Below, in pieces: positions 1 to 7,844 of a DNA stretch of 64,000 nt. The notes beneath the pieces were generated by a model, which worked only from the letters and a program-made list of their open reading frames with translations, did no database searches and was not told where the DNA came from. This DNA comes from CALCEB01 sp035531475 (GTDB lineage: Bacteria > Acidobacteriota > Terriglobia > UBA7540). The stretch's first letter is position 1. Every line of letters begins with the position of its first letter. The position numbers and the translations under genes were made by a program. Location: NCBI GenBank assembly GCA_035531475.1, contig DATKST010000052.1, forward strand, positions 1-64,000. The letters are read 5' to 3'.

Positions 1-2
1 TT

Positions 3-1874
3 GTGGAGTTAGCGGCCGTTTCCCAAGAAGTGGCTGAAGATGCGGCCGGCAAGGTCAAAATTGAATATGAGCAGCTACCCTTCCTGGTGAATGAGGCGGA
101 TCTTGACGTGGCCAAAAGAGCGGGCCGCACCAAGCCCGCCGCGGAAGTGAAAGTGGGTGACCCGGACAAAGCCTTTGCCGGCGCCGATGTGGTGATTCAC
201 GAAGGGTCTTACGGTATCCCGGTCATCACCCATTGCTGCATGGAATCGCACGGTCAAGTGGTCGAGTGGACCGGCGATCAGAACCTGAAGGTGTATGCCT
301 CAACGCAAGGGGTTTCGAGCGTGCCAGGACAGTACGCCGAGGCTCTCAATATTCCCGCCAGCAACGTGGAGACTGTCTGCCAGTACATGGGCGGCGGCTT
401 CGGCAGCAAGTTTCAGGCGGACCGCTGGGGCATCCAGACGGCGATACTCGCCAAAAAGACAGGCAAGCCCATCAAGTATTTGCTGGAGCGCGATCATGAG
501 TTGGAAGTGGCGGGCTGCCGGCCCTCCGGCTTTTCGCACATCAAAGTAGCAGCCAAGAAAGACGGCACGCTGGTGGCCTGGCAATCCGAAACTTGGGGCA
601 CGGGCGGCGTGGGAGGTAGCGGTGTGCTCCCGATGCCTTATGTTCTGGAGAACATCCCCAACCGGCTCCGTCGCCACACGTTTGTGAGCACCAACATCGG
701 CCCGGCCCGCGCCTGGCGCGCCCCCAACCATCCCCAGGCCGCCTTGCTCACCATGTCGGCGATGGATGACCTGGCCGCCAAGCTCAACATGGATCCCATT
801 GAGTTTCTTTCAAAGAACGCGGACCTTGCTCCCTCGTATCTGGTGAAAGGCTACCGCGAAGAGCTTCAAAAAGTGGCGGAGCTTTCCGAGTGGAGCAAGT
901 ATTGGCACCCGCGCGGGGATAAAACCTCCGGTCCCATCAAGCGCGGATTGGGCGCTTCCATTCACACTTGGGGCGGGCGAGGGCACAACAGCCTGTGCAA
1001 CATCAACATTCACCCCGATGGCTCGGTTGAAGTTTCTCTGGGCAGCCAGGACCTCGGCACCGGCACGCGGACGGTGATCGCCATCGCGGCGGCGGAGACG
1101 TTTGGCCTGCCGGTGGATGCGATCAAGGTCAACATTGGCGACAGCCATTATCCGCAATCCGGACCTTCGGGCGGCAGCACCACGGTGGGCGGCGTTTCCG
1201 CATCGACGCGACGCGGCTCCGTCGATGCGCGCGATCAGCTTTTTGCCGCTGTCGCTCCCAGCCTGGGCGTTCCGGTGGATCAACTGGAAGCCGTGGGCGG
1301 CAAAATTCAGGCCAAGGGCGATTCCTCCAAGAGTCTTACCTGGAAGCAGGCCTGCCGCAAGCTGGGCGTCAAGACTATTCAGGTGCAGGGAAAGAATCCG
1401 GGACCTTGCACGCTTGGCTCCAGCGGCGTGGGAGGCGCGCAGGTGGCGGACGTTTCCGTGGACACGGAAACCGGCGTGGTCCGCATCAATCGCATGGTTG
1501 CGGCCCAGGATTGCGGCCTGATCATAGACATGAAGACGGCGAAGAGCCAGGTCTACGGCGCCTTTATCATGGGCATTTGCTACGCGCTTTACGAAGAGAA
1601 AATCATGGATAACGTCACCGGCCGCATGTTGAACCCCAACATGGAGTTCTACAAGCTGGCGGGCATTGGCGACATTGGTGAATTCAAAGTTCATATGATG
1701 ACCGGGCCGGGATACGACGAACGCGGAGTGATCGGCTTGGGCGAGCCGCCGGTGATTTCGCCGGGCGCGGCCATTTCCAACGCCGTGGCCAATGCCATCG
1801 GCGTGCGGGTGCCCACCCTGCCGCTGACTCCGGATAAGGTTCTCGCAGCGCTTGAAAAAGGAGGTGTTGCCTGA
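3..1874 (+). CDS. Molybdopterin-binding subunit of a xanthine dehydrogenase/aldehyde oxidoreductase family enzyme (5' partial)
   Basis: Catalytic large subunit of a molybdenum hydroxylase, which oxidises aldehydes or N-heterocycles using water. The first codons lie outside the window, so the 623 visible residues are the C-terminal part. Family signatures are present: a glycine-rich stretch (YMGGGFGSKF, about residues 128-137), PARAWRAPNHPQ in the cofactor region (about 230-245), a QDLGTGTRT stretch (about 345), and LGEPPVISPGAA near the C-terminus (about 578), where the family places its catalytic glutamate. It overlaps the next gene by one base (TGATG), which implies translational coupling with the FAD subunit. 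The [2Fe-2S] subunit is not in view and may lie upstream. The substrate cannot be read from the sequence. Confidence 0.93.
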   Translation: MELAAVSQEVAEDAAGKVKIEYEQLPFLVNEADLDVAKRAGRTKPAAEVKVGDPDKAFAGADVVIHEGSYGIPVITHCCMESHGQVVEWTGDQNLKVYASTQGVSSVPGQYAEALNIPASNVETVCQYMGGGFGSKFQADRWGIQTAILAKKTGKPIKYLLERDHELEVAGCRPSGFSHIKVAAKKDGTLVAWQSETWGTGGVGGSGVLPMPYVLENIPNRLRRHTFVSTNIGPARAWRAPNHPQAALLTMSAMDDLAAKLNMDPIEFLSKNADLAPSYLVKGYREELQKVAELSEWSKYWHPRGDKTSGPIKRGLGASIHTWGGRGHNSLCNINIHPDGSVEVSLGSQDLGTGTRTVIAIAAAETFGLPVDAIKVNIGDSHYPQSGPSGGSTTVGGVSASTRRGSVDARDQLFAAVAPSLGVPVDQLEAVGGKIQAKGDSSKSLTWKQACRKLGVKTIQVQGKNPGPCTLGSSGVGGAQVADVSVDTETGVVRINRMVAAQDCGLIIDMKTAKSQVYGAFIMGICYALYEEKIMDNVTGRMLNPNMEFYKLAGIGDIGEFKVHMMTGPGYDERGVIGLGEPPVISPGAAISNAVANAIGVRVPTLPLTPDKVLAALEKGGVA

Positions 1875-2860
1875 TGGAAGCCTTTGAATATACAGCGCCA
1901 AAGACGGCCCAGGAAGTGATCAAGCTCCTGCCCTCGGAATGGGGCCACACGGATATTCTGGCGGGCGGAACGGACCTGATCAGCGGATTGAAGGACGGGA
2001 TCACCAGTCCGAAGCGACTGGTCAGCTTAAAACACGTCAAGGATCTCCGCGAGATCAGTTACAAGCCCGGTCCCGGCTTGCGGATCGGGGCTATGGCGAC
2101 CCTCCAGGACCTGATCGACCATCCTGCCGTGAAGAGCCATTTCCCGGTGCTCATTGAGGCCGCAGAAAGCGTGAGGAGCGAGCAACTGCGGAACATGGGA
2201 ACGGTGGGCGGTGAGCTGTTGCAGCGGCCCCGCTGCTGGTATTACCGCGCCGGGTACGGGCTGCTGGCCCAACATGAAGGGAAATCGCTGCCGGTGGAAG
2301 GTGACAACCGCTACCACGCCATCCTGGGCAATTCCGGTCCAGCCTATTTTGTCAGTCCGTCGATGCTCGCGCCCATTCTGATTGCACTGGGATCAACCGT
2401 AGAAATTCGCGGACCCAAAGGGACGCGGCGGCTGGCCTTGGAGAAGTTGTTCGTGACCCCCACCGAGGTCGGCGAGCGTGAGCACTCGATCAAGCCCAAT
2501 GAAATCCTGACGGAGATCATGGTGCCCCATCACAGCATGGCCAAGAGCGCGGTCTATGAAGTCCGGCAAAAGGAAGCCTTGGATTGGCCCCTTGCCGCCG
2601 CCGCCGTGGTTTTACACATGAGCGGCAACACCGTCAACAGCGCCCGCGTGGTGCTGGGCCACGTCGCGCCGGTGCCGTGGGTATCGCCCGAAGCGGCAAG
2701 CGTGCTGCAAGGTAAGGCCGTCACGGAGGAGCTTGCCGCCGAGGCCGGCGCGGCCAGCGTCAAGGACGCCCATCCGCTCTCGAAGAACGGCTACAAGGTG
2801 CAATTGACCAAAGTGGCCGTCAAGCGGGCCATCCTCGCGGCTGTGAAAGGAGAGGCTTAA
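1874..2860 (+). CDS. FAD-binding subunit of the molybdenum hydroxylase (CoxM/XdhB type)
   Basis: Medium subunit that carries electrons from the iron-sulfur centres to FAD. At 328 residues it has normal family length. The N-terminal FAD-binding motif is visible as ILAGGTDLISGLK (about residues 29-41). A second flavin motif, LRNMGTVGGELLQRPRCWYY (about 104-123), includes the Cys-Trp-Tyr-Tyr segment seen in one branch of these subunits. The start codon overlaps the stop of the large subunit gene, and the stop lies directly against the start of the next small gene (TAA then ATG), so the three form one transcription unit. The role is clear from the family; the substrate is unknown. Confidence 0.93.
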   Translation: MEAFEYTAPKTAQEVIKLLPSEWGHTDILAGGTDLISGLKDGITSPKRLVSLKHVKDLREISYKPGPGLRIGAMATLQDLIDHPAVKSHFPVLIEAAESVRSEQLRNMGTVGGELLQRPRCWYYRAGYGLLAQHEGKSLPVEGDNRYHAILGNSGPAYFVSPSMLAPILIALGSTVEIRGPKGTRRLALEKLFVTPTEVGEREHSIKPNEILTEIMVPHHSMAKSAVYEVRQKEALDWPLAAAAVVLHMSGNTVNSARVVLGHVAPVPWVSPEAASVLQGKAVTEELAAEAGAASVKDAHPLSKNGYKVQLTKVAVKRAILAAVKGEA

Positions 2861-3079
2861 ATGGCACAGATTGCAAATGAACCCGGCACGATGCTGGCTT
2901 ACTGCCAGCGCCTGCGCTGCAAGGAAATGTTTATCGAGACCGGTGAGCCTTTTAACATGGCGGAAACCGGCAGCGGCATCTACTGGTGTTCCCACACGCA
3001 AAACCCGCTGGGCCCCGACGGCCAGGTTGCTGACCATGAGAATTGCCGGCCCGGCCGCTCCTGCTTCGAAGAGACGTAG
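2861..3079 (+). CDS. Small Cys-rich protein linked to the molybdenum hydroxylase operon
   Basis: A 72-residue protein starting immediately after the stop of the FAD subunit gene, so probably part of the same operon. I do not recognise a named family. It has five cysteines (CQRLRC, WCSHTQ, ENCRPGRSC), a pattern that could bind a metal or an iron-sulfur cluster; that is inference. It is too short and has the wrong motif order to be the usual two-[2Fe-2S] small subunit. Its TAG stop falls inside a dispersed palindromic repeat (3076-3101), so the present C-terminus may have been set by repeat insertion. Confidence 0.7.
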   Translation: MAQIANEPGTMLAYCQRLRCKEMFIETGEPFNMAETGSGIYWCSHTQNPLGPDGQVADHENCRPGRSCFEET

Positions 3080-3101
3080 GGGCGACCCTTGGGTCGCCCG
3101 C
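3076..3101. repeat. REP-like palindrome, GGGCGACCC family
   Basis: GTAGGGGCGACCCTTGGGTC followed by GCCCGC forms a short palindrome. Closely related copies occur at 6774-6801, 55128-55155 and, inverted, at 22225-22245. This copy contains the TAG stop of the preceding gene. Confidence 0.75.
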
Positions 3102-3223
3102 CTGGCCGGCGGATGACGGACAGCAAGTAGCACAGACCTGTCTTACAAGGTCTGCGGCTTTTCAGGGCTGATGACCTTCGGTGTTGTTTAACGGCCGCTG
3201 CTTGCTTTGGATTTGGCTGTGGA

Positions 3224-4246
3224 GTGAACCGTTCATCGGCTGGTATGACCTTGCCTCGATATATCCTCCTGGGTATGTTGACCGTCGGCTTGGCCACTCA
3301 GGTGTCCGCGCAGACGGATCGCTGTCTTGACCGAACGATCCCGGCATACGTTTACACAGACCGAGGAGATGCTGTCATCCCCCTCACAGCGGCTAACTTC
3401 AAAGCGAGCATCCGCGGCAAGCCTATTCTTGTGACCGACGCGAGCTATGACAGTGGCCCGCGGAGAATCGTGATCCTGATCGACGTGAGTGGGAGCATGA
3501 CCGAGCGGGGCAGACTAAAATGGGGGCTTACGTTCGCGCAAGATATGATCTCCTTGACGTCGTCTCAGGACTGGCTGGCACTTCTCACATTCAGCAACCG
3601 GGTCGAGGATGCTATTCCCTTCGGCCAGAGCCGGGCGGCCTTGCTGGCAGAGGTCGATAAACTGCAAGACACAAACTGGGACCGCGTGAAGGGTCTGCGC
3701 AGGACCGCTCTGGAAGACGCGCTGGTCCACGCCCTCGCATTGCTGAAGACACCGAGAGTGGGAGACGCGATTTGTTTGGTGACGGATGGCGGCGAGAACG
3801 CCAGCCAAGCACGGCAGTCCAGGGTCGAAGCCCTCCTGGAGTCAGCCGGCGTCCGGGTGTTCGCGATCCTCCCAACTTGGAACATGGGTTCTCGTACAAT
3901 TAGCCCCGTGGAGGCTGAGGGCCCCACTAAATTGCGTGGATTAGCGACCGCAACGGGTGGTGCTCTCCTGGTGTTTGTTCCTGGCCAAGTTAGGTACGTT
4001 TCTACGCCTACCACTGGACCTTTTGTCGTTACCGTCCAGGATAAGCAGGATCTGTCGAGTGCGGCGCAAGGTTTCCATCAGGAGATTTCTAGTTTCATCA
4101 AGCTCAACCTGAGGTTACCGGGGCCGCTCGCAAAACCTCACGACTGGAAGCTGGATGTTGTGGACGCCTCCGGTCGTCAAAACAAGAACCTGGAGATTGT
4201 CTATCCGCATCGGCTCCCACCCTGCACACCGGGAGCAGTTCATTAG
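3224..4246 (+). CDS. Secreted vWA-domain protein (VWFA-related type)
   Basis: A 340-residue protein with an N-terminal hydrophobic signal segment (LLGMLTVGLATQVSAQ, about residues 14-29). A von Willebrand factor A domain follows, with the metal-ion-dependent adhesion site visible as VILIDVSGSMTERGR (about 83-97), i.e. DxSxS, and later CLVTDGGENAS (about 183-193). The short region before the vWA domain (VIPLTAANFKASIRGKPI) matches the arrangement common in acidobacterial vWA proteins. It probably binds a protein or surface ligand outside the cytoplasm. The start is uncertain: GTG at 3224 is used here, and ATG at 3245 would leave only the signal segment. It is a single gene with no clear operon partner. 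Confidence 0.82.
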   Translation: MNRSSAGMTLPRYILLGMLTVGLATQVSAQTDRCLDRTIPAYVYTDRGDAVIPLTAANFKASIRGKPILVTDASYDSGPRRIVILIDVSGSMTERGRLKWGLTFAQDMISLTSSQDWLALLTFSNRVEDAIPFGQSRAALLAEVDKLQDTNWDRVKGLRRTALEDALVHALALLKTPRVGDAICLVTDGGENASQARQSRVEALLESAGVRVFAILPTWNMGSRTISPVEAEGPTKLRGLATATGGALLVFVPGQVRYVSTPTTGPFVVTVQDKQDLSSAAQGFHQEISSFIKLNLRLPGPLAKPHDWKLDVVDASGRQNKNLEIVYPHRLPPCTPGAVH

Positions 4247-4283
4247 CGGGCAACGCCGATCTGTTTCTCAAGGTCTGCGGTCC

Positions 4284-4547
4284 TTATCTTCGCTTTCCCG
4301 ATTGAGCTTGATCTTCTCCTTCGAGCGTAGCATCCGGGGTATGGCGCAGGAACTTTATCAGCCCCGCGCCGGTGGCCTTGCCCGCGCGCTTCTTGAAGAA
4401 CTCTGCTGCCGTTTCCACCACTCCAATCTTTTCGGCTACGGCAACAGTGATCCACTGATTCAGGGAAACACCATCCTCTGCGGCAAGCCGCTGGGCGGCC
4501 TTCTTTACGGAGAGCGGAAGCTTCAATGGATATGCAGCTTTACTCAT
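4284..4547 (-). CDS. Small ribbon-helix-helix/HicB-type protein, antitoxin-like
   Basis: An 87-residue protein. Its N-terminal half (YPLKLPLSVKKAAQRLAAED, then GVSLNQWITVAVAEKIG) has the strand-helix-helix pattern of Arc/HicB-type DNA-binding proteins: a short strand, a helix with small residues, then SLNQWI and a second helix. The C-terminal tail is basic and probably unstructured. An AAAGGTGA ribosome-binding site precedes the ATG. No toxin gene stands next to it; the neighbours are the vWA gene (convergent) and the symporter upstream. It may act as a solitary regulator or be the remnant of a toxin-antitoxin pair. Confidence 0.7.
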   Translation of the reverse strand: MSKAAYPLKLPLSVKKAAQRLAAEDGVSLNQWITVAVAEKIGVVETAAEFFKKRAGKATGAGLIKFLRHTPDATLEGEDQAQSGKRR

Positions 4548-4616
4548 GGTGTCACCTTTCTTAGAAGTTCTGGGGGGCGAATGATGGGGATTGTGAATCG
4601 ATCGCCGCGCGGCTCC

Positions 4617-6047
4617 CTACCGTTCTAGTCCCGCCCTCTCCGGGCTCTCCTTTTTGAAAAATGGCTTCCATTGTTCTGGCCGCGGCGGCGCGGTGGCCAG
4701 GCTCACGAAGATGAGCGCCGCGAGCGACGCCACGATCGCCGGATAAATCATGGGCGTCGTGAATCCCCAAACCTTCCAAATGACTGCCACCCCTGTTCCC
4801 GCTACAATTGAGCTCAATCCTCCCGCCGTGGTGGCGCGCTTCCAAAAGAAGGCGGCAATCACCGCAGGAGTAACTCCCGCGCCGTACACGTCATAGGCAT
4901 AAACCGCCGTTGCCAGGATCGAAGGTTGGAAGGCCTGCGCCAACGCAATCAGGCCGAGCGCAACAACCACAATCCGGGAAAGGATCAATAGACTTCGGTC
5001 GCTCGACCGCTTCATCAGAAAACGCTGGAACAGGTCATGCACCACGCTGGTGGCTGGGGAAAACAGGTAATTGTTTCCAGTGGAGACGACTTTGGCAAAT
5101 ACGGCGCCCAGGAAAATGGCGCCCGCCCACGCAACCATGCCGTGGCGGGCGGCATAGGGAATCAGGCCCCAGGAAGGCAGCGAGCCAGCCTTGATGACCG
5201 GCGCAAACATCACTCCCGCCACCACCGCCAGCAGCACAATCACCGTTTCCAGCACCATCGTCCCGCACACCCAGCCGATCACCGACCGGCGGGCGTCCTT
5301 CTCGCTGCGCGCCGAAAAGAACTTCTGATAGGTGCTCTGATTGCCAATCATGAGCGTGAAAGTTGGGAAGAAGTAGCCGAACACCTCGCCCCAGCTCATC
5401 GTTCCCTTCACGGTAAAGTGGCTGGCGGGTAGCGCGGCGTGAACGGCGCTCCATCCACCCACGCGCGCCAGCATGGCCGGAAGCGCCAGCAGGCAACCCA
5501 CCGTCACCACAATGCCGATCACCAGGTCCGCATAGGCCACCGAGGACATGCCGGCCAGCGCCGTGAAGACGATCACGAAAACCGCAAGAATAATCGTGCC
5601 GGAAGTCTCACTGACCCCGAAAGCCAGATTCAGGATTCGTCCGCCGCCCCGGAACTGGTAACTGACGATGGCGGTGAAGGAGATGATGATGCAGATGGTT
5701 CCCAGAACCCGTGCCACCGGGCTGTAACGCACTTCGAGCAAGTCGGGAACCGTGTATTGGGCGAAAGCGCGAGCGCGGCCCGCAATGAAATAGATTATCA
5801 CCAGGCCCGCCCATCCTCCTGCTGGCAGCCAGAGGGCAGCCAGTCCCTGGCGATAGGCAAACTCCGCGCCCGCGAAAAGGCTGCCCGCCCCGATCCAGGA
5901 ACAGAGCAGCGTGAAAACCAACACCGGCGCGGAAAGCTTGCGGTCTGCCACCATAAAGTCATCGTGGGATTTCAGCCGCAACATGCGGGTGACACTGGTG
6001 ACGAGCAGTGCCACCACCACCAGCGTCAGGACCAGCGCATAGAGCAT
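4617..6047 (-). CDS. Sodium:solute symporter family transporter
   Basis: A polytopic membrane protein of 476 residues from the preferred start, with about 13 hydrophobic segments, as expected for the SSS family. The start at 6047 (MLYALVLTLVVV) is chosen because AAGGAA lies 6 bases upstream; the open frame extends 13 codons further without support. Visible family features include the N-terminal RMLRLKSHDDFMVADRKLSA segment after the first helix, a WIGAGSLFAGAEFAYRQG stretch in helix 2, and a conserved central VSYQFRGGGRILNLAFG. It probably imports an organic solute using the sodium gradient. The substrate cannot be assigned. Confidence 0.88.
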   Translation of the reverse strand: MLYALVLTLVVVALLVTSVTRMLRLKSHDDFMVADRKLSAPVLVFTLLCSWIGAGSLFAGAEFAYRQGLAALWLPAGGWAGLVIIYFIAGRARAFAQYTVPDLLEVRYSPVARVLGTICIIISFTAIVSYQFRGGGRILNLAFGVSETSGTIILAVFVIVFTALAGMSSVAYADLVIGIVVTVGCLLALPAMLARVGGWSAVHAALPASHFTVKGTMSWGEVFGYFFPTFTLMIGNQSTYQKFFSARSEKDARRSVIGWVCGTMVLETVIVLLAVVAGVMFAPVIKAGSLPSWGLIPYAARHGMVAWAGAIFLGAVFAKVVSTGNNYLFSPATSVVHDLFQRFLMKRSSDRSLLILSRIVVVALGLIALAQAFQPSILATAVYAYDVYGAGVTPAVIAAFFWKRATTAGGLSSIVAGTGVAVIWKVWGFTTPMIYPAIVASLAALIFVSLATAPPRPEQWKPFFKKESPERAGLER

Positions 6048-6144
6048 CGTGGGTTCCTTGAATTCAGGATTTGAATTGCCTTCCACCGATATGGGTGGTG
6101 ACAGTTGTGAAACTGCGCGTAAGGGCGCGGCCCTTGACCGGAAG

Positions 6145-6165
6145 GGTACGGTCTTAACCGTACCG
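6145..6165. repeat. Short perfect hairpin upstream of the symporter
   Basis: GGTACGGT-CTT-AACCGTACC is a perfect 8-bp stem with a short loop, about 100 bases upstream of the symporter start. It has no T-tract. It abuts the 50-base repeat that begins at 6166 and may be part of the same repeat structure rather than an operator. Confidence 0.45.
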
Positions 6166-6215
6166 CAAAATTCTCATTAACTCTCCCCTCGCCCCTTGCG
6201 GGGAGAGGGGCTGGG
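6166..6215. repeat. 50-bp direct repeat, copy 1 (REP-like, palindromic core)
   Basis: Identical over 50 bases to 7571-7620. It contains the inverted pair CTCCCCTCGCCCC / GGGGAGAGGGG, which resembles the CCCTCTCCCCGC hairpins found throughout the window. The two copies flank the DUF167 and yggS genes. Confidence 0.85.
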
Positions 6216-6272
6216 GTGAGGGGTGTTGAAGAACGTTCGAAGAATACGCCACCGTAATTGCGAATGGTGGTA

Positions 6273-6668
6273 CTAAGCCCCACCCAATCCTTCCAGCCGG
6301 GCCAGAACCGCTTCCGGCGCTTCGCATTCCACTCGAATCAATTTGCGGCGGCTCTTTTCGCCCGTGACGATTGTGACCGCTGAAACCGGCACAGCCAGCG
6401 ATTTCGCCACCAGTTTGCGGCTGGCTTCATTGGCTTCGCCGCCGGAGGGTGGAGCATGAACTTCCAATCTGATTTCGCCGGAAACCGCGTCCCTGGACAT
6501 GCGCTCCCGGGAGGATCGCGGACGAACCTTGACCCAGAAAGTCAAACTGTGAGCGGTCAGTGTGACGTCCCATGCCGATTGGGTAGCAGACCCACCCACC
6601 TTCCCTCGCTCCGCAGCAAGCTGATTGGAAGTTTGACTTGCTGGGGTGCCACCCGGAGGGTTCTTCAC
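6273..6668 (-). CDS. DUF167 (YggU-type) protein
   Basis: A 131-residue protein with the DUF167 fold in its C-terminal two thirds: LTFWVKVRPRSSRE, then GEIRLEVHAPPSGGEAN (about residues 69-85), then ASRKLVAKSLAVP and VTIVTGEKSRRKLIRVE. These match the family's conserved V.PrasR, L.v.vtAPP.dG.AN and v.i..G..sR.K blocks. The GTG start overlaps the TGA stop of yggS by 4 bases (GTGA), so the two are translationally coupled. The first 35 residues are not part of the domain and may reflect a later true start. The function of the family is unknown. Confidence 0.85.
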   Translation of the reverse strand: MKNPPGGTPASQTSNQLAAERGKVGGSATQSAWDVTLTAHSLTFWVKVRPRSSRERMSRDAVSGEIRLEVHAPPSGGEANEASRKLVAKSLAVPVSAVTIVTGEKSRRKLIRVECEAPEAVLARLEGLGGA

Positions 6669-7369
6669 GTTGCCGTCTGCCTTTCACCAAAGATCGCGGT
6701 CCCCACGCGCACCATCGTCGCGCCCTCTTCAATGGCGACTTCAAAATCATGGCTCATGCCCATAGAAAGCTCCGTAGGGGCGACCCTTGTGGTCGCCCGC
6801 GTCCACCGAATCTCTTCAGCCAGCTTGCGGAGTCGCCGGAACCAGGAACGGGCATCCCCCGGGTTCTCGCTCATGGGCGGAATCAGCATCAGGCCGCGTA
6901 GTTCCAGCCGGTCGAAGGCAAGAATATTCTCAATCGCGCTCTTCACTTCGTCCGCATTCATACCGGACTTGGTTTCTTCCTGAGCCAGATTGACTTGAAG
7001 CAAAATGGGCAGATGCTTCTGGTTTGATTCCGCAGCATGATTGAGTCTTTCCGCCAGCCGGATGGAATCGACCGAATGAATCCAGTCAAACAGTTCCGCC
7101 GCAGCCGTGGCTTTGTTGCTTTGCAGATGGCCAATCAGGTGCCAGGTGGCATCCAGACCGGCGAGCGCGGAACGCTTGGCTGCTCCTTCCTGCACCCGGT
7201 TTTCGCCAAAATCGCGTAAACCAGCTTCGTAGGCTTCACGAACTCTTCCGGCGTCCACCGTCTTTGTCACCGCGATCAGGCGCACCTCTTCGGGCTTCCG
7301 GCCCGCCCGGCGGCAGGCGGCGGCGATCCGGTCTTGAACCCGCGCGATGTTATCTTTGACATTGGACAT
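6665..7369 (-). CDS. yggS: YggS/PROSC-type pyridoxal-phosphate homeostasis protein
   Basis: Pyridoxal-5'-phosphate-binding protein of the alanine racemase N-terminal fold, involved in PLP homeostasis. Preferred start MSNVKDNIARVQDRIAA gives 234 residues, normal for the family. The PLP-binding lysine is in VRLIAVTKTVDA (about residues 29-40). Further motifs are DFGENRVQEG, WHLIGHLQSNK, INSVD-like IHSVDSIRLA, LQVNLAQEETKSG, ELRGLMLIPP and the phosphate-binding LSMGMSHDFEVAI near the C-terminus. The segment just before that last motif (RWTRATTRVAPT) is encoded by a copy of a dispersed palindromic repeat, which is unusual. Coupled to the DUF167 gene. Confidence 0.92.
   Translation of the reverse strand: MSNVKDNIARVQDRIAAACRRAGRKPEEVRLIAVTKTVDAGRVREAYEAGLRDFGENRVQEGAAKRSALAGLDATWHLIGHLQSNKATAAAELFDWIHSVDSIRLAERLNHAAESNQKHLPILLQVNLAQEETKSGMNADEVKSAIENILAFDRLELRGLMLIPPMSENPGDARSWFRRLRKLAEEIRWTRATTRVAPTELSMGMSHDFEVAIEEGATMVRVGTAIFGERQTAT
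6774..6801. repeat. REP-like palindrome inside the yggS coding sequence
   Basis: 28 bases identical to 55128-55155, with the palindrome GGGCGACC...GGTCGCCC. It lies in frame within yggS and encodes about ten residues immediately before the conserved LSMGMS motif. Confidence 0.85.
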
Positions 7370-7844
7370 GAGAAACCAAGCCGCCGCGTATTTTATCACT
7401 TCGTCTGCCGTCCCGTTTGGTTTCGGGATCGCACAAAGATTACTGTCTCACTTGTCTCATCGTGCCTATCGCAGTCTGCTATGCTGGAAGCGGGAATCCA
7501 GGACACATCTTCTCGCAACCCCGCACCCGGCGCTGTGCGCCACCCTCTCCCCCAAGGGGGGCGAGGGCCACAAAATTCTCATTAACTCTCCCCTCGCCCC
7601 TTGCGGGGAGAGGGGCTGGGGGTGAGTGGAGTGGCGAGCGCAACCAAAATTTACGGAACGAACCCTAAGAGTGTATGAAAACAAAGGATCGAGGTTTGGA
7701 ACGAACCCTAAGCCGGACAAGGGATCCCTTTTTGATGGGATAATGGGGGACACGAATTGGTCCATGAGTGCAGCAGTCTGCTCCATGGCCGGTGTCACGG
7801 GCGGCAGGTGAATCGTCGGCCTTAGAAGGAGAAACCCTTCCGAT
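7370..7844. other. Non-coding interval between yggS and tmk
   Basis: No convincing gene. It holds a GC-rich REP-like block around 7505-7625 (including the 50-bp repeat) and two copies of GGAACGAACCCTAAG about 43 bases apart (near 7654 and 7697). The promoters of the divergent yggS and tmk must lie here, but I cannot place them securely. Confidence 0.6.
7571..7620. repeat. 50-bp direct repeat, copy 2
   Basis: Identical to 6166-6215 over 50 bases and in the same orientation. Contains the same GGGGAGAGGGG palindromic core. Confidence 0.85.

Noticed and set aside
810..1901. Long minus-strand open frame (363 codons) over the molybdenum hydroxylase gene
   Set aside because: It is a shadow of the clear plus-strand gene; its translation has no recognisable motifs.
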